Shown here piece by piece: positions 35,661-48,549 of a stretch of DNA of 64,000 nucleotides. A program made the position numbers and the translations under genes. The notes beneath the pieces were generated by a model. It was not told the DNA's origin and searched no databases. It was given only the letters and a program-made list of their open reading frames with translations. This DNA is from Bidens hawaiensis (Eukaryota > Streptophyta > Magnoliopsida > Asterales > Asteraceae). Position 1 is the first letter of the stretch. Every line of letters begins with the position of its first letter. Location: positions 20,110-84,109 of the forward strand of contig JAIQDT010007615.1 of the NCBI GenBank assembly GCA_021521415.1, given 5' to 3'.

Positions 35661-36477
35661 TTAGCTTGCAGGAGAAGTTGTCGTCTGCAGGTTCTGTTCG
35701 CTCTTAAATCCTTCGTTCCTTAACCAAATAACTCGATTTAGGTACCCATGGAATCGTCTGACCAGCGCCTACAAACCCCAACTATCAAATTGACCTAACA
35801 TCGATGTTTAGAGGGTGCGATTTAGGCATATAGGTTACGGGTCCTTTTTATCAATCGATTAACCCATCAAATCATAACCATTTTCAGTAAGTTTAGCTTT
35901 GTTGGATTCGTTTTTACCATACAAACTTAGATCTACCATTTCTCAAATCAAACCGAACCTATACGAACGATTTCTAACCATAAACGTACCTTGAACGAGT
36001 CGAACTTACGAACACGAGCTGGTCTTGTTGCTTTGGTTCGTAACGACGATCTAGCACCAACTAACGTTTACTCTCTCTCGGATCCTGCTCGTTTATGGTG
36101 TGTGTGTTTTTGAATGTGTAGAGATTAGAATGGAAAGAGATGAGGTTTAGGGTTTTATGGTGGTTTAAGGGATATTTATATCCCTTAAAGCCCATGGACC
36201 TAAGGCCCATTCTCATTTAACCCATCTCAAATAATCTAACACTAGCCCGACTCATACCAACTCCTACTCTGTTATTTATTTCCCGAACCCGAGTCAACTT
36301 TCCCTCTATTATTAAGTAATATAATAAATATCATTTTGGAAATTTCGGGATGTTACACTTACCTTCAATCATGCATCCGAAGATACAAATAATTATTTTA
36401 CTAATTTACTTTCATTTCATACTTTCATACATACGTACATACTTTATTACTTTCATACTTTATATTTACTGTCCATT

Positions 36478-36715
36478 CTATCTCAGATATTATTAGGGTC
36501 CGGTCCCTTCCTTTTCTATCTCAGATATTATTAGGGTCCGATCCCTTCCTTTTCTATCTAAGATATTATTTGGGTCTGATCCTCCTTTCCTTTGTCTATC
36601 TCAGATATTATTATGGTCTGTTCCCTCTTTACTTCTCTATCTCAGATATTATTAGGGTCTGATCCCTTTCTTCTCTATCTCAGATATTATTAGGGTCTGA
36701 TCCCTTACTTCTTCA
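36478..36715 (-). repeat. Tandem array in the left LTR, CTATCTCAGATATTATTAGG units
   Basis: Six ~38-base units end in GGTCYGATCCCTT. The same array is at 43732-43922 with about five units, so the copy number differs between the two LTRs of one element. Confidence 0.88.
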
Positions 36716-38209
36716 TCTTCGTACTTTCTGTCTTTACATACACATACATTGTTTACTCATTCATACATATTCATATAATGTACATATAACTATCATACAC
36801 ATTCACCCATTACATACATAACTCCCTTGTAAATACGTGCAATATCCGAAGATCGTTCACGTACCGACAAGCTTTTGTTCACATTCAAGATATTCATATT
36901 TAACATATAAATCATGCATGGCATACACTTACCATTTAAGGTAAGTGTATTAACTATCACATCGATTATGCACACAGCCCCGAAAACATAACAAGAAATG
37001 GGGCTAGAAACTCACCTGGTTCTGTTCCTTTCTCCGTTTATCGTAATTCCTTAACTGTGCTATGCTGACTGTATAAGAGTTACAAGTATCAATACTCGTT
37101 TGATCTAGTCTAGTGGCCTAGCATTAGATCACTTTTACTTAACACTTTTACGGTTTTCCTTTATTTTAACATTCTAGCGTTTTATCTCATAGATCCTTAC
37201 ATTACACACTTTCACGCGTATGCACATATAAGTATACATATACAGGTTGCTATGTTTCTGGGTCGCAACATAAGCGAACTTAATTATAAGGAGAACTTAT
37301 ATATATTAGCGAACTTAAAGACCAGGAAAACTTAGATACGACGAAGTTTACATTTGTCGAACTTGGCGTGATGGGAACTTAGCTATGTAAGCGAACTTAC
37401 CAAAGACCGAATTAGCAGCGAGCCTGTACAGCGAACTTGACTGGCGAACTTTCTTACAAGAGAACTTGCTTGCAAGCGAAGTTGTATAGTGAAAGCCATG
37501 GGTTGGTTTTAAACCTCATAATCATCTCTGTTTTAACGTGATATCCTTAGATATGATGTTAATATCTCCCGTAAATCATTCCCCTGGCTAATTTTGGGTA
37601 AACGCGACCCGAAAATTTTTGAAGTTTGAACCTTTAACCTTAAACGTTCAAAACTAGAAGTCGGGGTTCTTTTTTAACAAGCCGTTCATGGTTATAAGTT
37701 TGTTAGGTTGGTTTTAATGTCAAGTTTGCTACTTTAACACTCGTTTATACCCGATCTACTCTAGGTTCAAGTTTCAAGACTAAACGCTTATAAAAAGGTA
37801 AACTTTAAAGGTCAAGAACATACCTTTCTTGTTCGTTTGGATCCCATTTAACTTGTTTATGAACTCTAGATCTTGTATAAAGCTTGTATAATAAGGATCT
37901 ACACGAACTAGCGTCCACTTGATCTCGAATCTTGCTCTACTCTCTCGGCCGTAATGTGTAGTGATATGTGTGTGTTTTTTAGTGTGAAGGAAAATATGGA
38001 AAGATGGAAATGAGGATTAGGGTTTTAGGATGGTTTAAGGGGGGTATTTATATCCCTTAAAGCCCATGGACCTAAGGCCCATTACCCTTTAATTCATCTT
38101 AATTAATCCAAGTCCATGATCTTTTCTTTGTTAATACTAATTAATTATTTATGCCCAATAACTAAACGTGACTTTCTTTTATTAAATATGAAAATTTTAA
38201 TTTGTTACA

Positions 38210-38228
38210 AGTCTTCCCTCCTTAAGGA
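38210..38228 (-). promoter_or_regulatory. Polypurine tract of copy 2
   Basis: On the element strand CCTTAAGGAGGGAAGACTT directly precedes the 3' LTR. Confidence 0.8.
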
Positions 38229-38252
38229 GGTTTCGTCCCCGGAACCTAACTA

Positions 38253-40083
38253 TTACATAAACAAATTAGGGTAAAACTTGCGCATCTCATCCTCAACTTC
38301 CCAAGTAGCATCTGAACCCTTACGATGCTTCCATATCACCTTCACCAAAGGTATAACCTTGTGACGAAGTTGCTTCTCTTTGCGGTCAACTATCTCGATC
38401 GGTTGCTCGATGTAATTCAACTGTTCATCAACCTCAATGTCCATTAATGGCACATGAGACGTGTCGTCCGCCAGACATTTCCTCAGATGAGAAACATGGA
38501 AGGTTGAATGAATTCCTTCTAACTATGCTGGCAAGTCCAGTTTATAAGCCACTTCATCCACACGATCCATAATCTTAAATGGCCCGATGTACCTCGGACT
38601 CAACTTTCCTTTCTTCCTGAATCGTATGATCCCCCTCCAAGGCGAGACCTTGAGCATCACATTGTCAACAACGTTAAACTCGATCGGTCGTTGCCGCTTA
38701 TCAGCATATGACTTCTGTCTGTCTTGAGTCGCTTTCATTCTTGCTTTAATCTGATCGAACTTTGAAGATGTCTCTTGAACGACCTCAAGGCTTCCCATAT
38801 CTTTCTGGCCAATCTCTCCCAACACACGGGGGTCCTACATCGTCTACCGTAAAGCATTTCAAATGGTGGAATAACAATATTTGAATGGTAACTATTGTTA
38901 TAGGAGAACTCTGCTAGATGCAGATGATCATCCCAACTCCCTCCAAAGTCTAAAACACAAGCACGTAGCATATCCTCAAGGGTTTGGATCGTCCTTTCAG
39001 ACTGTCCATCTATTTGAGGATGATACGCCGTACTAATGTTCAATCTCGTTTCCATAGCTTCATGGAACTTCTTCCAAAACTTCGAAGTAAACCGAGTATC
39101 TCTATCGGACACGATTGATAACGGTACTCCATGCTTAGACACAACCTCTTTAATGAACAAACTTGCTAACATTTTTGACGAGATAGCCTCTAGTATTGGC
39201 AGAAAGTGAGCACTCTTGGTCAAACGGTCCACAATCACCCAGATGGTATCATGATGCTTAGCGGTACGAGGTAGCTTAGTTATGAAATCCATGGTGATGG
39301 GTTCCCATTTCCATTCGGGTATCTCTAACGGTTGCATCTTCCCATAAGGCTTATGATGTTCAGCCTTGACTTGTAAACAAGTTAAGCACTTACTAACATA
39401 ATCTACTACATCATTCTTCATTCCCGGCCACCAATAGTCTCTCTTCAAGTCTTGGTACATCTTATTGGATCCTGGATGGATTGAATACCTTGACTTATGA
39501 GCTTCATCTAAGATTCGACCTATAAGATTTCCATGGCGTGGAATCCACCTACGGTCAAACCTCGTATTAACACCATGCGTATTTTCTATCAACTCGTCTT
39601 GCTTACTGAAAATCCTTTCTTTCTTTACTAGCCCTTTGTCTACCAACACCTCCGACTGCACTTTGATGATTTCTTTAAATAGACTTGAATACATGATCAA
39701 CTGGTATGACTTCACTGTCGCAATGACTTACCCATTCTTACGGCTTAGCGCGTCGGCGACCACATTAGCTTTTCAGGATTGTATTTAATGTCGCAGTCAT
39801 AATCTTTAATCAACTCCAACTATCTTCTCTGTCTCATGTTTAATTCCTTTTGCTCGAATAAATACTTTAAACTCTTATGATCTGTGTAAATGGTACACTT
39901 TGTACCATACAGATAATGCCTCCATATTTTGAGAGCATGCACTACTGCTGCTAGCTCCAAATCATGCATCGGATAAGTACTCTCATGGACTTTCAACTGT
40001 CTAGACGCGTAAGCTATCACCTTTTCTCGTTGCGTCAACACACAACCTAACCCACGATGCGAAGCATCAGTACAAACAACCAA
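38253..40083 (-). pseudogene. RNase H, integrase and chromodomain-like end (copy 2)
   Basis: RNase H appears at 40083-39820 with [15 protein letters not shown] and [20 protein letters not shown]. Integrase at 39715-38735 has the zinc region (HKSRYSIHPGS, CLTCLQVK) and a DDE core ([36 protein letters not shown]). The 38825-38523 frame has [22 protein letters not shown]. The 38453-38253 frame is the chromodomain-like end (IEQPIEIVDRKEKQLRHK, then WKHRKGSDATWEVEDEMRKF). Such ends in chromoviruses guide integration to chromatin. Frames break near 39820-39720, 38800 and 38520. Confidence 0.88.
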
Positions 40084-40264
40084 ATCCTCGTCACCATCGG
40101 GTAAAGAAAGGATTGGAGCTTGCGTGAGTCTCTTCTTTAACTCCTGAAAGTTTCTTCTTGAAACTTACCCCAACTGAATATTATCGACTTTCAGGTCATA
40201 CCGGTCAACGGTGCGGCTATCTTGGAGAAACCTTCGATGAATCTCCTATAGTAGCCATCTAACC

Positions 40265-41600
40265 CTAGGAAGCTTTGTATGTCAGTCGGATTCGTGGAGT
40301 CTTCCAATTTGTTATCGCTTCAATCTTTGCGGGGTCCACCATAATCCCTTCTGGATTAATCACGTGACCTAAGAATTGCACTTCTCGTAACCAGAATGCA
40401 CATTTTGAAAACTTAGCGAACAACTTCTCTTTCTTTAGAGTCTCCAATACCTCTCTCAGATGCTCAGCATGATCAGACTCGCTTCTGGAATAAATCAATA
40501 TGTCATCGATGAAGACGATAACAGACTTATCCAACAAGGGCCGACACACCCTATTCATCATGTCCATAAATGTTGTGGGAGCATTCGTTAGACCGAATGA
40601 CATTACGAGAAACTGGTAGTGTCCATACCGCGTCCGAAAGGCTGTCTTAGGGATGTCTGCCTCTTTCACTTTCAGCTGATGATAGCCTGATCTGAGATCT
40701 ATGCGGGAGAACCAACTCGAGCCTTGCAGTTGGTCGAACAAATCATCAATCCTTGGCAAAGGGTATCTATTCTTTACCGTAAGCTTATTCAACTCGCGAT
40801 AGTCTATACAAATTCTCGTACTTCCATCCTTCTTCTTCACAAATAGGACTGGTGCGCCCCACGGATAAACACTTTGTCTAATAAAACCCTTGTCGAGGAG
40901 TTCTTGCAGTTGGAACATTAATTCTTTCATCTCGGACGGCTCTAAACGGTAAGGTGCTTTCATGACGGGTTGGGCTCCTGGTACTAAATCTATCTGAAAT
41001 TCTATCTCTCGCTCCAGCGGCAACCCCGGAAGATCCTCAGGGAATACTTCTGGGTACTCGAGCACTATAGGAACATCTTTCATTTCTTTTGTCTCAGCCG
41101 TAGCGTTGACAACATACGCCAGGTAGGAACCGCACCCTCGCCTTAACAAACTCTTGGCTTTTATCATCGAAATGACATTAAACCCAAAACTTTCCTTATC
41201 ACCGTAAACCGTCACCGCACTACCATCCAAGGACTTTAAACTTATTATCCTACTCTTACATACTATCTGAGCTTCATACTCAGATAACCAATCCATTCCC
41301 AAAACCACATTGAACCCTCCTAAGGTCATAACATACAAAGTAACAGGAAACTCATGTCCATCTTACTCTATCTTATAGTCCTTAACCATTTTCATTATTT
41401 TAACTGAAGTGTCGCTAGCGGTTTCTACTATAAAAGTTTCAGACACTCGGCGACATTTCATTTTAGCTAATTTACTAAATGGTGTAGCTACGAAACTTTT
41501 GTTCGCACCCGAATCAAATAATTCTAAAGCGGATATACCGTTTACTAGAAACGTACCTGTGACAACATCTGGAAGATGCTTGGCTTGTTCTTGGGTTAAT
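40265..41600 (-). pseudogene. Protease and reverse transcriptase (copy 2)
   Basis: The protease site LFDSGANKSFVA lies near 41530-41495 upstream of a stop near 41366. From 41338 the frame holds [15 protein letters not shown], then a long intact [52 protein letters not shown] and the catalytic [10 protein letters not shown] near 40500. The frame is lost near 40265 and the link to RNase H contains shifts. RT motifs are complete, unlike copy 1. Confidence 0.88.
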
Positions 41601-42907
41601 ATGTAGGCTCTCGTCCTTGGCCTAGTCTGATCGGCATCATTCTTCCCATTCCCTCCGGCACCACCATCAGTGCATTCCTTAGCAAAATATCCCGGCTTAC
41701 CCTACCTGTAACATGCGGGTTTTGCAGTACAATCGGGAGCATAATGCCCCACCTTTCCACACTTATAACAGACATTCGATCCCAGCTTGCATTCCCCACC
41801 ATGAGCCTTACCACATTTATAACAAACATCTGATCCGTTACTCCACTTACACTCACCTCCATGCATCTTTCCACACGTCTTGCACGATCTCTTCTCCCAC
41901 ACTTTTTTTTTCTTATCCTTGGAGTTCCACAGCTGAGTACCGGGTTGTTTAACAGGAGCAACCCACTTCTTATCCTTCTTTTCTTCTTCCACCACAACAT
42001 CATCCGTAGCCAGGTCTGCATAAACCATCTCTGCGAGTTCGACAGCAGAGTCAAAGGTAGCAGGTTTACTCGTCCTAACTAGCGTGCGGACTTTCAGTGG
42101 CAATCCCCTCACATAGCACTTAATTCTCTTAGCTTCAGTGTTAACCATATCGGGTACCAACCTTGACATTCGGTTGAACTCGGTGGTGTACTCACGATGT
42201 GTTATCGTCCCAACTTTCAAATTCAGGAACTTCATCTCCGCCCTCTTTACCTCGGCGTCAGCACAGAATTTCTTCATAAACAGTTCTTTCAGATCTTCCC
42301 ACTTCATAGCCTTGATTTCCTCCGGACTCTTCCTCTTCTCAACCGATTCCCACCAATACATTGCCTCTTCACCGAACGACTGAGTAGCGTAACCCACAGC
42401 TTAGTCGGGACGGCACTCGCTAATGCGGATAATTTTATCCATGGCGGTTATCCACTTAAGAGTAGCGATTGCGTCTCCCAAACCAGTCAACTTCGGTGGG
42501 TCACATCCTTTGAAGGATTTATAGTTGCACCCACCTCGGCCTCTTTTCCTGTCACCAGCTTTCACAGACTTAAACCCACTCGAGGCCTCCCTCTCTTCTT
42601 CTTCATCCCTCCTACCATCACCACCTGCCCCTTCAGCAGTTCTTTCACGGCTTCCAGCAGACCCTCCAGGGGTCATATTCTTCGTAGCAGTGGCTAAAGC
42701 TTGAACAATAGCCGCTTGAATTGAGGGATCCAATTGAACCCCTTCGTTGTTGTTCGGGTCTCTTCTAGCTAAGCTTCCTTCATCTCCGGTGCTGGAAGCT
42801 GTCTCAACCGAAGGTTGTTGGGCACGACGAGGCCTGCCACGACGTCCTGCGCGACCTTCAGTTCTCACAATTCCTCCAGCTCCTCCATTTCCTCCCGTTC
42901 CAGCCAT
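41601..42907 (-). pseudogene. gag (copy 2)
   Basis: The ATG at 42907 gives MAGTGGNGGAGGIV and an RRGRPRR basic stretch. A TAA at 42398-42400 interrupts it, followed by the gag core (GYATQSFGEEAMYWW, REYTTEFNRMSRLVPDM) and CCHC-type knuckles (CYKCGKVGHYAPDC, preceded by two CGK-type partial knuckles). A further stop follows ACYR near 41702. The element-strand sequence before the start, TTTCCCTTTTAG then AATACG, looks like a splice acceptor. Confidence 0.87.
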
Positions 42908-43269
42908 CGTATTCTAAAAGGGAAAACACAAACGTCATCACTCAAGGAACTGTTTAGTACAAGGATAGTAAGGCTAACAGGTAATAACAGTGGCCAGCTG
43001 TGATTAGCTGATCACGTTATTTTCCGTGTCCTTTACACTTCCCTTTATGAGTATATTTGTGCTGGTTCTACTTTAAACAGTTAATCAATCAAGGAAATCA
43101 GTTAACCCTATCTCTAATATTACACAATTATTCAATCATACCTTTACCTTTACTGGGCTTGCTTGAGTGACACATGGCATTCTTGAACTGGCCTCTTCTT
43201 TCTGTTCTTACTTAAATCCCATTCTCTGTTCGAGTCTAAGCATGTAGGATGCTTAAAACTATCAAACTT

Positions 43270-43285
43270 TACTCTTATACCAACT
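43270..43285 (-). promoter_or_regulatory. Primer binding site of copy 2 (altered initiator tRNA-Met site)
   Basis: On the minus strand TTGGTATAAGAGT follows the 5' LTR. It differs by about one base from the TGGTATCAGAG core seen in the other two elements. Confidence 0.82.
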
Positions 43286-45439
43286 TATGAGGCCCCGTTA
43301 CCGGTGCCCTACTTTGGACGTTGGATTTACTCATAAAAACAGTTCTAAATATCAAAGTTAATAAAAACTTTACGCGGAATATAAAACTTTCATAAACATT
43401 ACATTAATCCATATCTTGTCTTAAAACATTCTTTGTCTTTCAATATTCAAACATTAAACATAAAACAACTTGCGTCTTTAGATGCCAGGCTTTTATTCTT
43501 CTGCCATGTGTCCTCGCTCAAGCCAACTGTCTCATCCTACTCACCTGCGTGCATACTAAAAGTTAGCAACGCTGAGTGAGTTCTAGTTAATCATACATCA
43601 TACAATACATACACTTACCTTCAATCATGCATCCGAAGATACAAATAATTATTTTACTAATTTACTTTCATATTATACTTTCATACATACCTACATACTT
43701 TATTACTTTCATACTTTATATTTACTGTCCATTCTATCTCAGATATTATTAGGGTCCGATCCCTTCCTTTTCTATCTCAGATATTATTAGGGTCTGATCC
43801 CCCTTTCCTTTGTCTATCTCAGATATTATTAGGGTATGATCCCTTTTTACTTCTCTATCTCAGATATTATTAGGGTCTGATCCCTTTCTTCTCTATCTCA
43901 GATATTATTAGGGTCTGATACTTTACTTATTCATCTTCGTACTTTCTGTCTTTACATACTCATAACATACACATACATTCTTTACTCATTCATACATATT
44001 CATATAATGTACATAGAGCTATCATACATATTCACCCATTACATACATACATACCTCCCTTGTAAATACGTGCAATATTCGAAGATCGTTCACGTACCGA
44101 CAAGCTATTGTTCACATTCAAGATATTCGTAATTAACATATAAATCATGCATGGCATACACTTACCATTTAAGGTATGTGTATTAACTATCACATCGAGT
44201 ATGCACACAACCCCGAAAACATAACAAGAAATGGGGCTAGAAACTCACCTGGATTCTGTTCCTTTCTCCGTTTATCGTAATTCCTTAACTGTGCTATGCT
44301 GACTGTATAAGAGTTACAAGTATCAATACTCGTTTGATCTTGTCTAGTGGCCTAGCATTAGATCACTTTTACTTAACACTTTTACGGTTTTCCTTTATTT
44401 TAACATTCTAGCGTTTTATCTCATAGATCCTTTCATTACACACTTTCACGCGTATGCACATATAAGTATACATATACAGGTTGCCATGTTTCTGGGTCGC
44501 AACATAAGCGAACTTAGTTATAAGGCAAACTTATATATATTAGCGAACTTAAAAACCGGGCGAACTTAGATACGTAGAAGTTTACATTTGGCGAACTTGG
44601 CGTGATGCGAACTTAGCTATGTAAGCGAACTTACCAAAGAGCGAACTTAGTAGCGATCCTATATAGAGAACTTGACTGGCGAACTTGCTTGCAAGCGAAC
44701 TTGCTTGCAAGCGAAGTTGTATAGTGACAGCCACGGGTTGGTTTTAAATCTCATAATCATCTCTGTTTTAACGTGATATCCTTAGATATTATGTTAATAT
44801 CTCCCATAAATCGTTCCCCTGGCTATTTTTGGGTAAACGCGACCCGAAAATTTATGAAGTTTGGACCTTTAACCTTAATCGTTCAAAACTAGAAGTCGGG
44901 GTTCTTTTTGAACAAGCCGTTCATGGTTATAAGTTAGTTAGGTTGATTTAACGTCAAGTTTGCTACTTACTCGTTTATACCCGATCTACTCTAGGTTCAA
45001 GTTTCAAGACTAAATGCTATTAAAAACGTAAATTTTAAAGGTCAAGAACATACCTATCATGTTCGTTTGGATCCCGTTTAACTTGTTTATCAACTCTAGA
45101 TCTTCTATAAAGCTTGTATAATAAGGATCTACACGAACTAGTGTCCACTTGATCTCGAATCTCGCTCTACTCTCTCGGCCGTAATATTAAGTGATATGTG
45201 TGTGTTTTTGAGTGTGAAGGCAAATATGGAAAGATGGAAATGAGGACTAGGGTTTTAGGATGGTTTAAGGGGGTATTTATATCCCTTAAAGCCCATGGAC
45301 CTAAGGTCCATTACCCTTTAATTCATCTTAATTAATCAAAGTCCATAATCTTCTCTTTGTTAATACTAATTAATTATTTATGCCCAATAACTAAACGTGA
45401 CTTTCTTTTATTAAATATGAAAACTTTAGGATGTTACAT
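43286..45439 (-). repeat. 5' LTR of copy 2
   Basis: At 2154 bp it aligns with the left LTR once the solo LTR is removed. It carries TATTTATA at 45274-45281, the donor-like site near 44245, the inverted-repeat block at 44067-44096 and the array at 43732-43922. The terminal TG at the inner end is TA here. Confidence 0.92.
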
Positions 45440-46138
45440 TATGTTACTGTGATCAGTTAATCTTGTTAATAGTTTGAATTTATTGTTATTGTGTTTTAAT
45501 TATATGTGTGTGTCAGTTATTGGTGTTATGTCAAAAACAATATGTTGGTGTTTATTATTTGTGTTATGTCAAAAATAAAATATATCACATTGATCATTAT
45601 GAATAAATCGGCAAAAAATAAAGTATAACACAACGATCGGTATAGTGTGTTATTGTTCATCTTCATGTAGAGTGGTTTATTGTTCTTTTTGAAAAATTTA
45701 GTGTGTTTTTGGATAATTCAGCTATATCTTTTTTAAATATTTCAGTAGTGTGTTTTTCTGGGGATTCGGCTAGTGTGTATTAGTTCATCAGCGTGTAAAG
45801 TTTCTGTGTAGTGTTTATTAATGTTACTGTGTTTTAATTATAGATTTTTTATTGGTTTGAATAAATAAAATAAATTAATTTGTTGAGCATATTTTGGAAG
45901 TTCAAGAGATACATAGCATAAAACTAGAAGTTTTCTAGTTTATTAAGTTGACAATCTGCATGTTACCAAAACTTATATGACAAAACTGCCCTTTAACACA
46001 CCACTCTAAGCCTTAAAAATAGAACACTCCTCTAATTACCTCGTCTTTCCATCTCAGCCATTGATTACCAAGATCCAACCATCCAGATTTCTTCCTACAC
46101 TTTTTAGACACACTCATCTTTTAACGATAACCCCTCCC

Positions 46139-46145
<7 letters not shown>

Positions 46146-46195
<50 letters not shown>
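46146..46195. repeat. TA microsatellite, ~48 bases
   Basis: A nearly pure TA tract separates the right end of the split MULE-like element from the next LTR-like stretch. Confidence 0.95.
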
Positions 46196-46196
<1 letters not shown>

Positions 46197-46197
<1 letters not shown>

Positions 46198-48357
46198 CAC
46201 ATCCCAACCTACGACGTAAATGTCGTGGCGTGAGCTGATTGCTCACTGCTCTCAAGGTACTATCATGCAATAATTAAAATGATGATAACTACTAATTAAA
46301 TTCAAGAATTCAACAACGTTCAGATAAACAAAATACATAAATCTATAGATAAAACAAGTAAGACGAAAATCTAAATTTAAATCATGTGTCTTCTCGCTAG
46401 CATGCAACCATAAGTCTCTTCAAACAAATCCTGATAATCAAATCATACGGTGACCTGCATATGTGTTAAAAATACAATAACATGTCAACACTAGGTTGAG
46501 TGAGTAAAACACCAGATTTTGTGAATATATAATAATAAATTAAATTGCAAACTGTATCAAGGGAGATAAGCAATTTAGTCAATGAGCAAGTAAATAAGTT
46601 GTCGATAAGCACGATGCAAGATGAACTGAACGATAGCAAAATAAGTTATCGGTAAGCATGATGCCAGATAAACTGGAAGATGGCTACTACGACAGTCGTA
46701 TGATCATACTATTATGAGATTATGATGGACCTCTCCGAAATGTATTCAAATAAAGCATATAAGCATGTAACACGTTAGGCATAAATTGTTAAACACACAT
46801 GATTAACAGTTACACGTTGAGTATTAAATAATAATAAAATATTTAGAAACACATTTGTCCTCAAAACAATAACAATGAGTTAAAAGGGGGAATGAGATAC
46901 TCACCTTAACAATAAGCGAAGGAAATAAATGCGGTAAGACGGTAAAATAACGTCACGCTCGAGATGTATCAATGAACGAATCCTAAGTAGTAATAATAAC
47001 CGGAGACTACAACAAATTATTGATACACTAATAAAGATATAAATTGAACGAGCATTTGAGATAATAACATAACTAAGTATATTATTTAATTCAAATGGTT
47101 ATCTGTAATTGAAAGTAGTGAGTAAACAATAATAATATATAAAACACATTAGTTTATAAAATATTTGTACAGATAATAATTATTTTAACAATGTTAATTG
47201 GTCAGATATATTTTAGTTATAAAACTTTCTAATTATAAATAAATACTTAAAACTTTGATAGAATATATAAAGAGATTGCTTTAACTATTTATTTTATTGC
47301 TTTAACTATTTATTTTATTTAAAAAAAACTATATTTAGTGTATTTACTTGTTTAAAAAGAAAAATCTCATTATTTAGATTTTATAATTTTACAAAATTAC
47401 TTAAACTATATTTTATTATATTTACTAAGTATTAAATCTATACTTTAATCTAACCAATTTTTAATAATCATATATATATATATATATACATATATATATA
47501 CATATACATAATTATATAAACATGTATACAGTTAAATTAAGGTTTAGAAAAAAGCTAGTTATGATGTTGGTCTTTTGACTAAATAATAATTATTTATTTA
47601 TTGTATAACATTTATATTATTTACTAATAATTTAATATTATAAATATCATATAGAATCAAAATTTCCAAAATAATAAAGGGCTGGGGGGGGGGGGGTTTC
47701 GAACCCTCTCCCCCAACGTCCCAATGTTTTAACCAAACTGCCACTAGCCAACTGGGCTGGTGGCTAACTCAAGTTATAACTTAGAACAATAATATATATA
47801 ATATCAGTTTGAAATCCCAAATCAACAACATGAACCCTAGAAATCAAATTGGCTTAATCCATTAACGTTAATCCAATTCATCTTAGTGTTTACGTTTACT
47901 GATCCATTAAGAAAACAAAACACACAACAATTTACCTAATATGATATTAAACAGAGTGTCAACTTGAACGAAACATGGCCGACACAACGAGTTGAAGAAC
48001 ACAATTAAACAAAGAGTTATAACACAATTAATAATGGGGTTAAGGACGGCGAGGGTTAGGAGAGTGTATCTGCAAGATTTATTGAACAAATACAATCGTT
48101 TATATGCATAACGAGTTCGAATGAGTGTCGGCTAGGTTAAATTGGTATAACGGATCGTTTTAGTCGAATTAACATAATTAAAACGTCGGTAAAGCCGAAT
48201 TAAGAAAGTATAATACGTCCATTTATTCAACTTCCATAAAATCTATGAGAATTGAGGTCCAAGACTTCATATAATGTAAACGGGTTCGGAATAGGAACGT
48301 GGGTTTGATTTTGGATCGTGTAAACAGGTTGGGATCCGGGTATGCAGGTTTGATAGG
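46197..48357 (-). repeat. LTR-like sequence, probable truncated Ty3/gypsy LTR
   Basis: It begins TGTCACATCCCAACC, like an LTR end. On the minus strand it shows the layout of the other LTRs: a donor-like AAGGTGAGTATCTCATTCCC near 46890-46910, a TTTTACTCACTCAACC block near 46490-46510, and AT-rich body sequence. No partner or target duplication was found, and the right side is cut by the next LTR at 48358. No domain-bearing frame was found. Confidence 0.5.
47684..47751 (-). ncRNA. tRNA-like (SINE-head-like) segment with A and B boxes
   Basis: On the minus strand TGGCTAGTGGCAG (47751-47739) resembles a Pol III A box. GGTTCGAAACC (47705-47695) is a near-perfect B box, about 33 bases further on. 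A run of 13 C follows. It cannot be a working tRNA because no acceptor stem closes around it. It may be a decayed tRNA-derived SINE head, or a chance match inside LTR-like DNA. Confidence 0.35.
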
Positions 48358-48541
48358 GGTAACATCCCGAAATTTCTAAGAATAAAGAATTAATATATTA
48401 TTTATTTAAACCGAAAAGTTTACTTGAGTTAATAGAAAAATAGTAAAATAATAAACATGGAAGGATAAGTAGGCTAATTAGATGTAATTAATTATGGACC
48501 AAAAAGGAAAGATAGGCCTAAGGTCCGTGAGCTTAAGCGAG

Positions 48542-48549
48542 TATAAATA
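48542..48549 (+). promoter_or_regulatory. TATA box of the 48358 LTR
   Basis: TATAAATA lies about 184 bases inside the LTR, followed by AAAACCCTAATCCTTTCC. The same box is inverted at 45274-45281, 38045-38052 and 36173-36180 in the minus-strand LTRs. It implies a short U3 and a very long transcribed R-U5 part. Confidence 0.7.

Larger units (their letters stand above)
33704..36357 (-). repeat. Nested solo LTR of a related Ty3/gypsy family
   Basis: It starts TGTAAGGCCCCG, ends GATGTTACA and is flanked by exact CTTAC repeats (33699-33703, 36358-36362). No internal retrotransposon sequence is present, so it arose by LTR-LTR recombination. At 2654 bp it keeps the family layout: TATTTATA at 36173-36180, a donor-like site near 35050, the inverted-repeat block at 34783-34811 and again at 34887-34917, and two tandem arrays. 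Confidence 0.93.
33370..38209 (-). repeat. 3' LTR of copy 2, interrupted
   Basis: Without the solo LTR and its extra duplication the LTR is about 2.18 kb, close to the 2.15 kb of its partner. It ends TTTGTTACA at 38209. A TATTTATA at 38045-38052 (TATAAATA on the element strand) is a likely promoter, about 160 bases inside the LTR. Confidence 0.9.
33370..45439 (-). mobile_element. Ty3/gypsy chromovirus (Tekay-type), copy 2
   Basis: LTRs at 33370-38209 (enlarged by a nested solo LTR) and 43286-45439 enclose gag and pol on the minus strand. An exact TTATG duplication flanks it (33365-33369, 45440-45444). The LTRs share TGAGGCCCCGTTACCGG at one end and GTTACA at the other. PBS and PPT are in place. 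Stops and frameshifts, and visible LTR divergence, mark it as older than copy 3. Protease, RT and integrase motifs are better kept than in copy 1. Confidence 0.93.
32653..46140. mobile_element. TA-flanked MULE-like element split by gypsy copy 2
   Basis: The left end (AGCAATGTTAAAATAAAAAG, then AGAAGTGTAGGAA) and the right end near 46080-46140 (TTCCTACACTTTTTAG, then CATCTTTTAACGATAAC) are imperfect inverted matches. TA tracts flank both sides (32639-32652, 46146-46195). With the retrotransposon removed it is about 1.4 kb. The interior has no clear frame. This joins pieces more than 13 kb apart and rests on the end match plus the TTATG duplication of copy 2. Confidence 0.6.
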
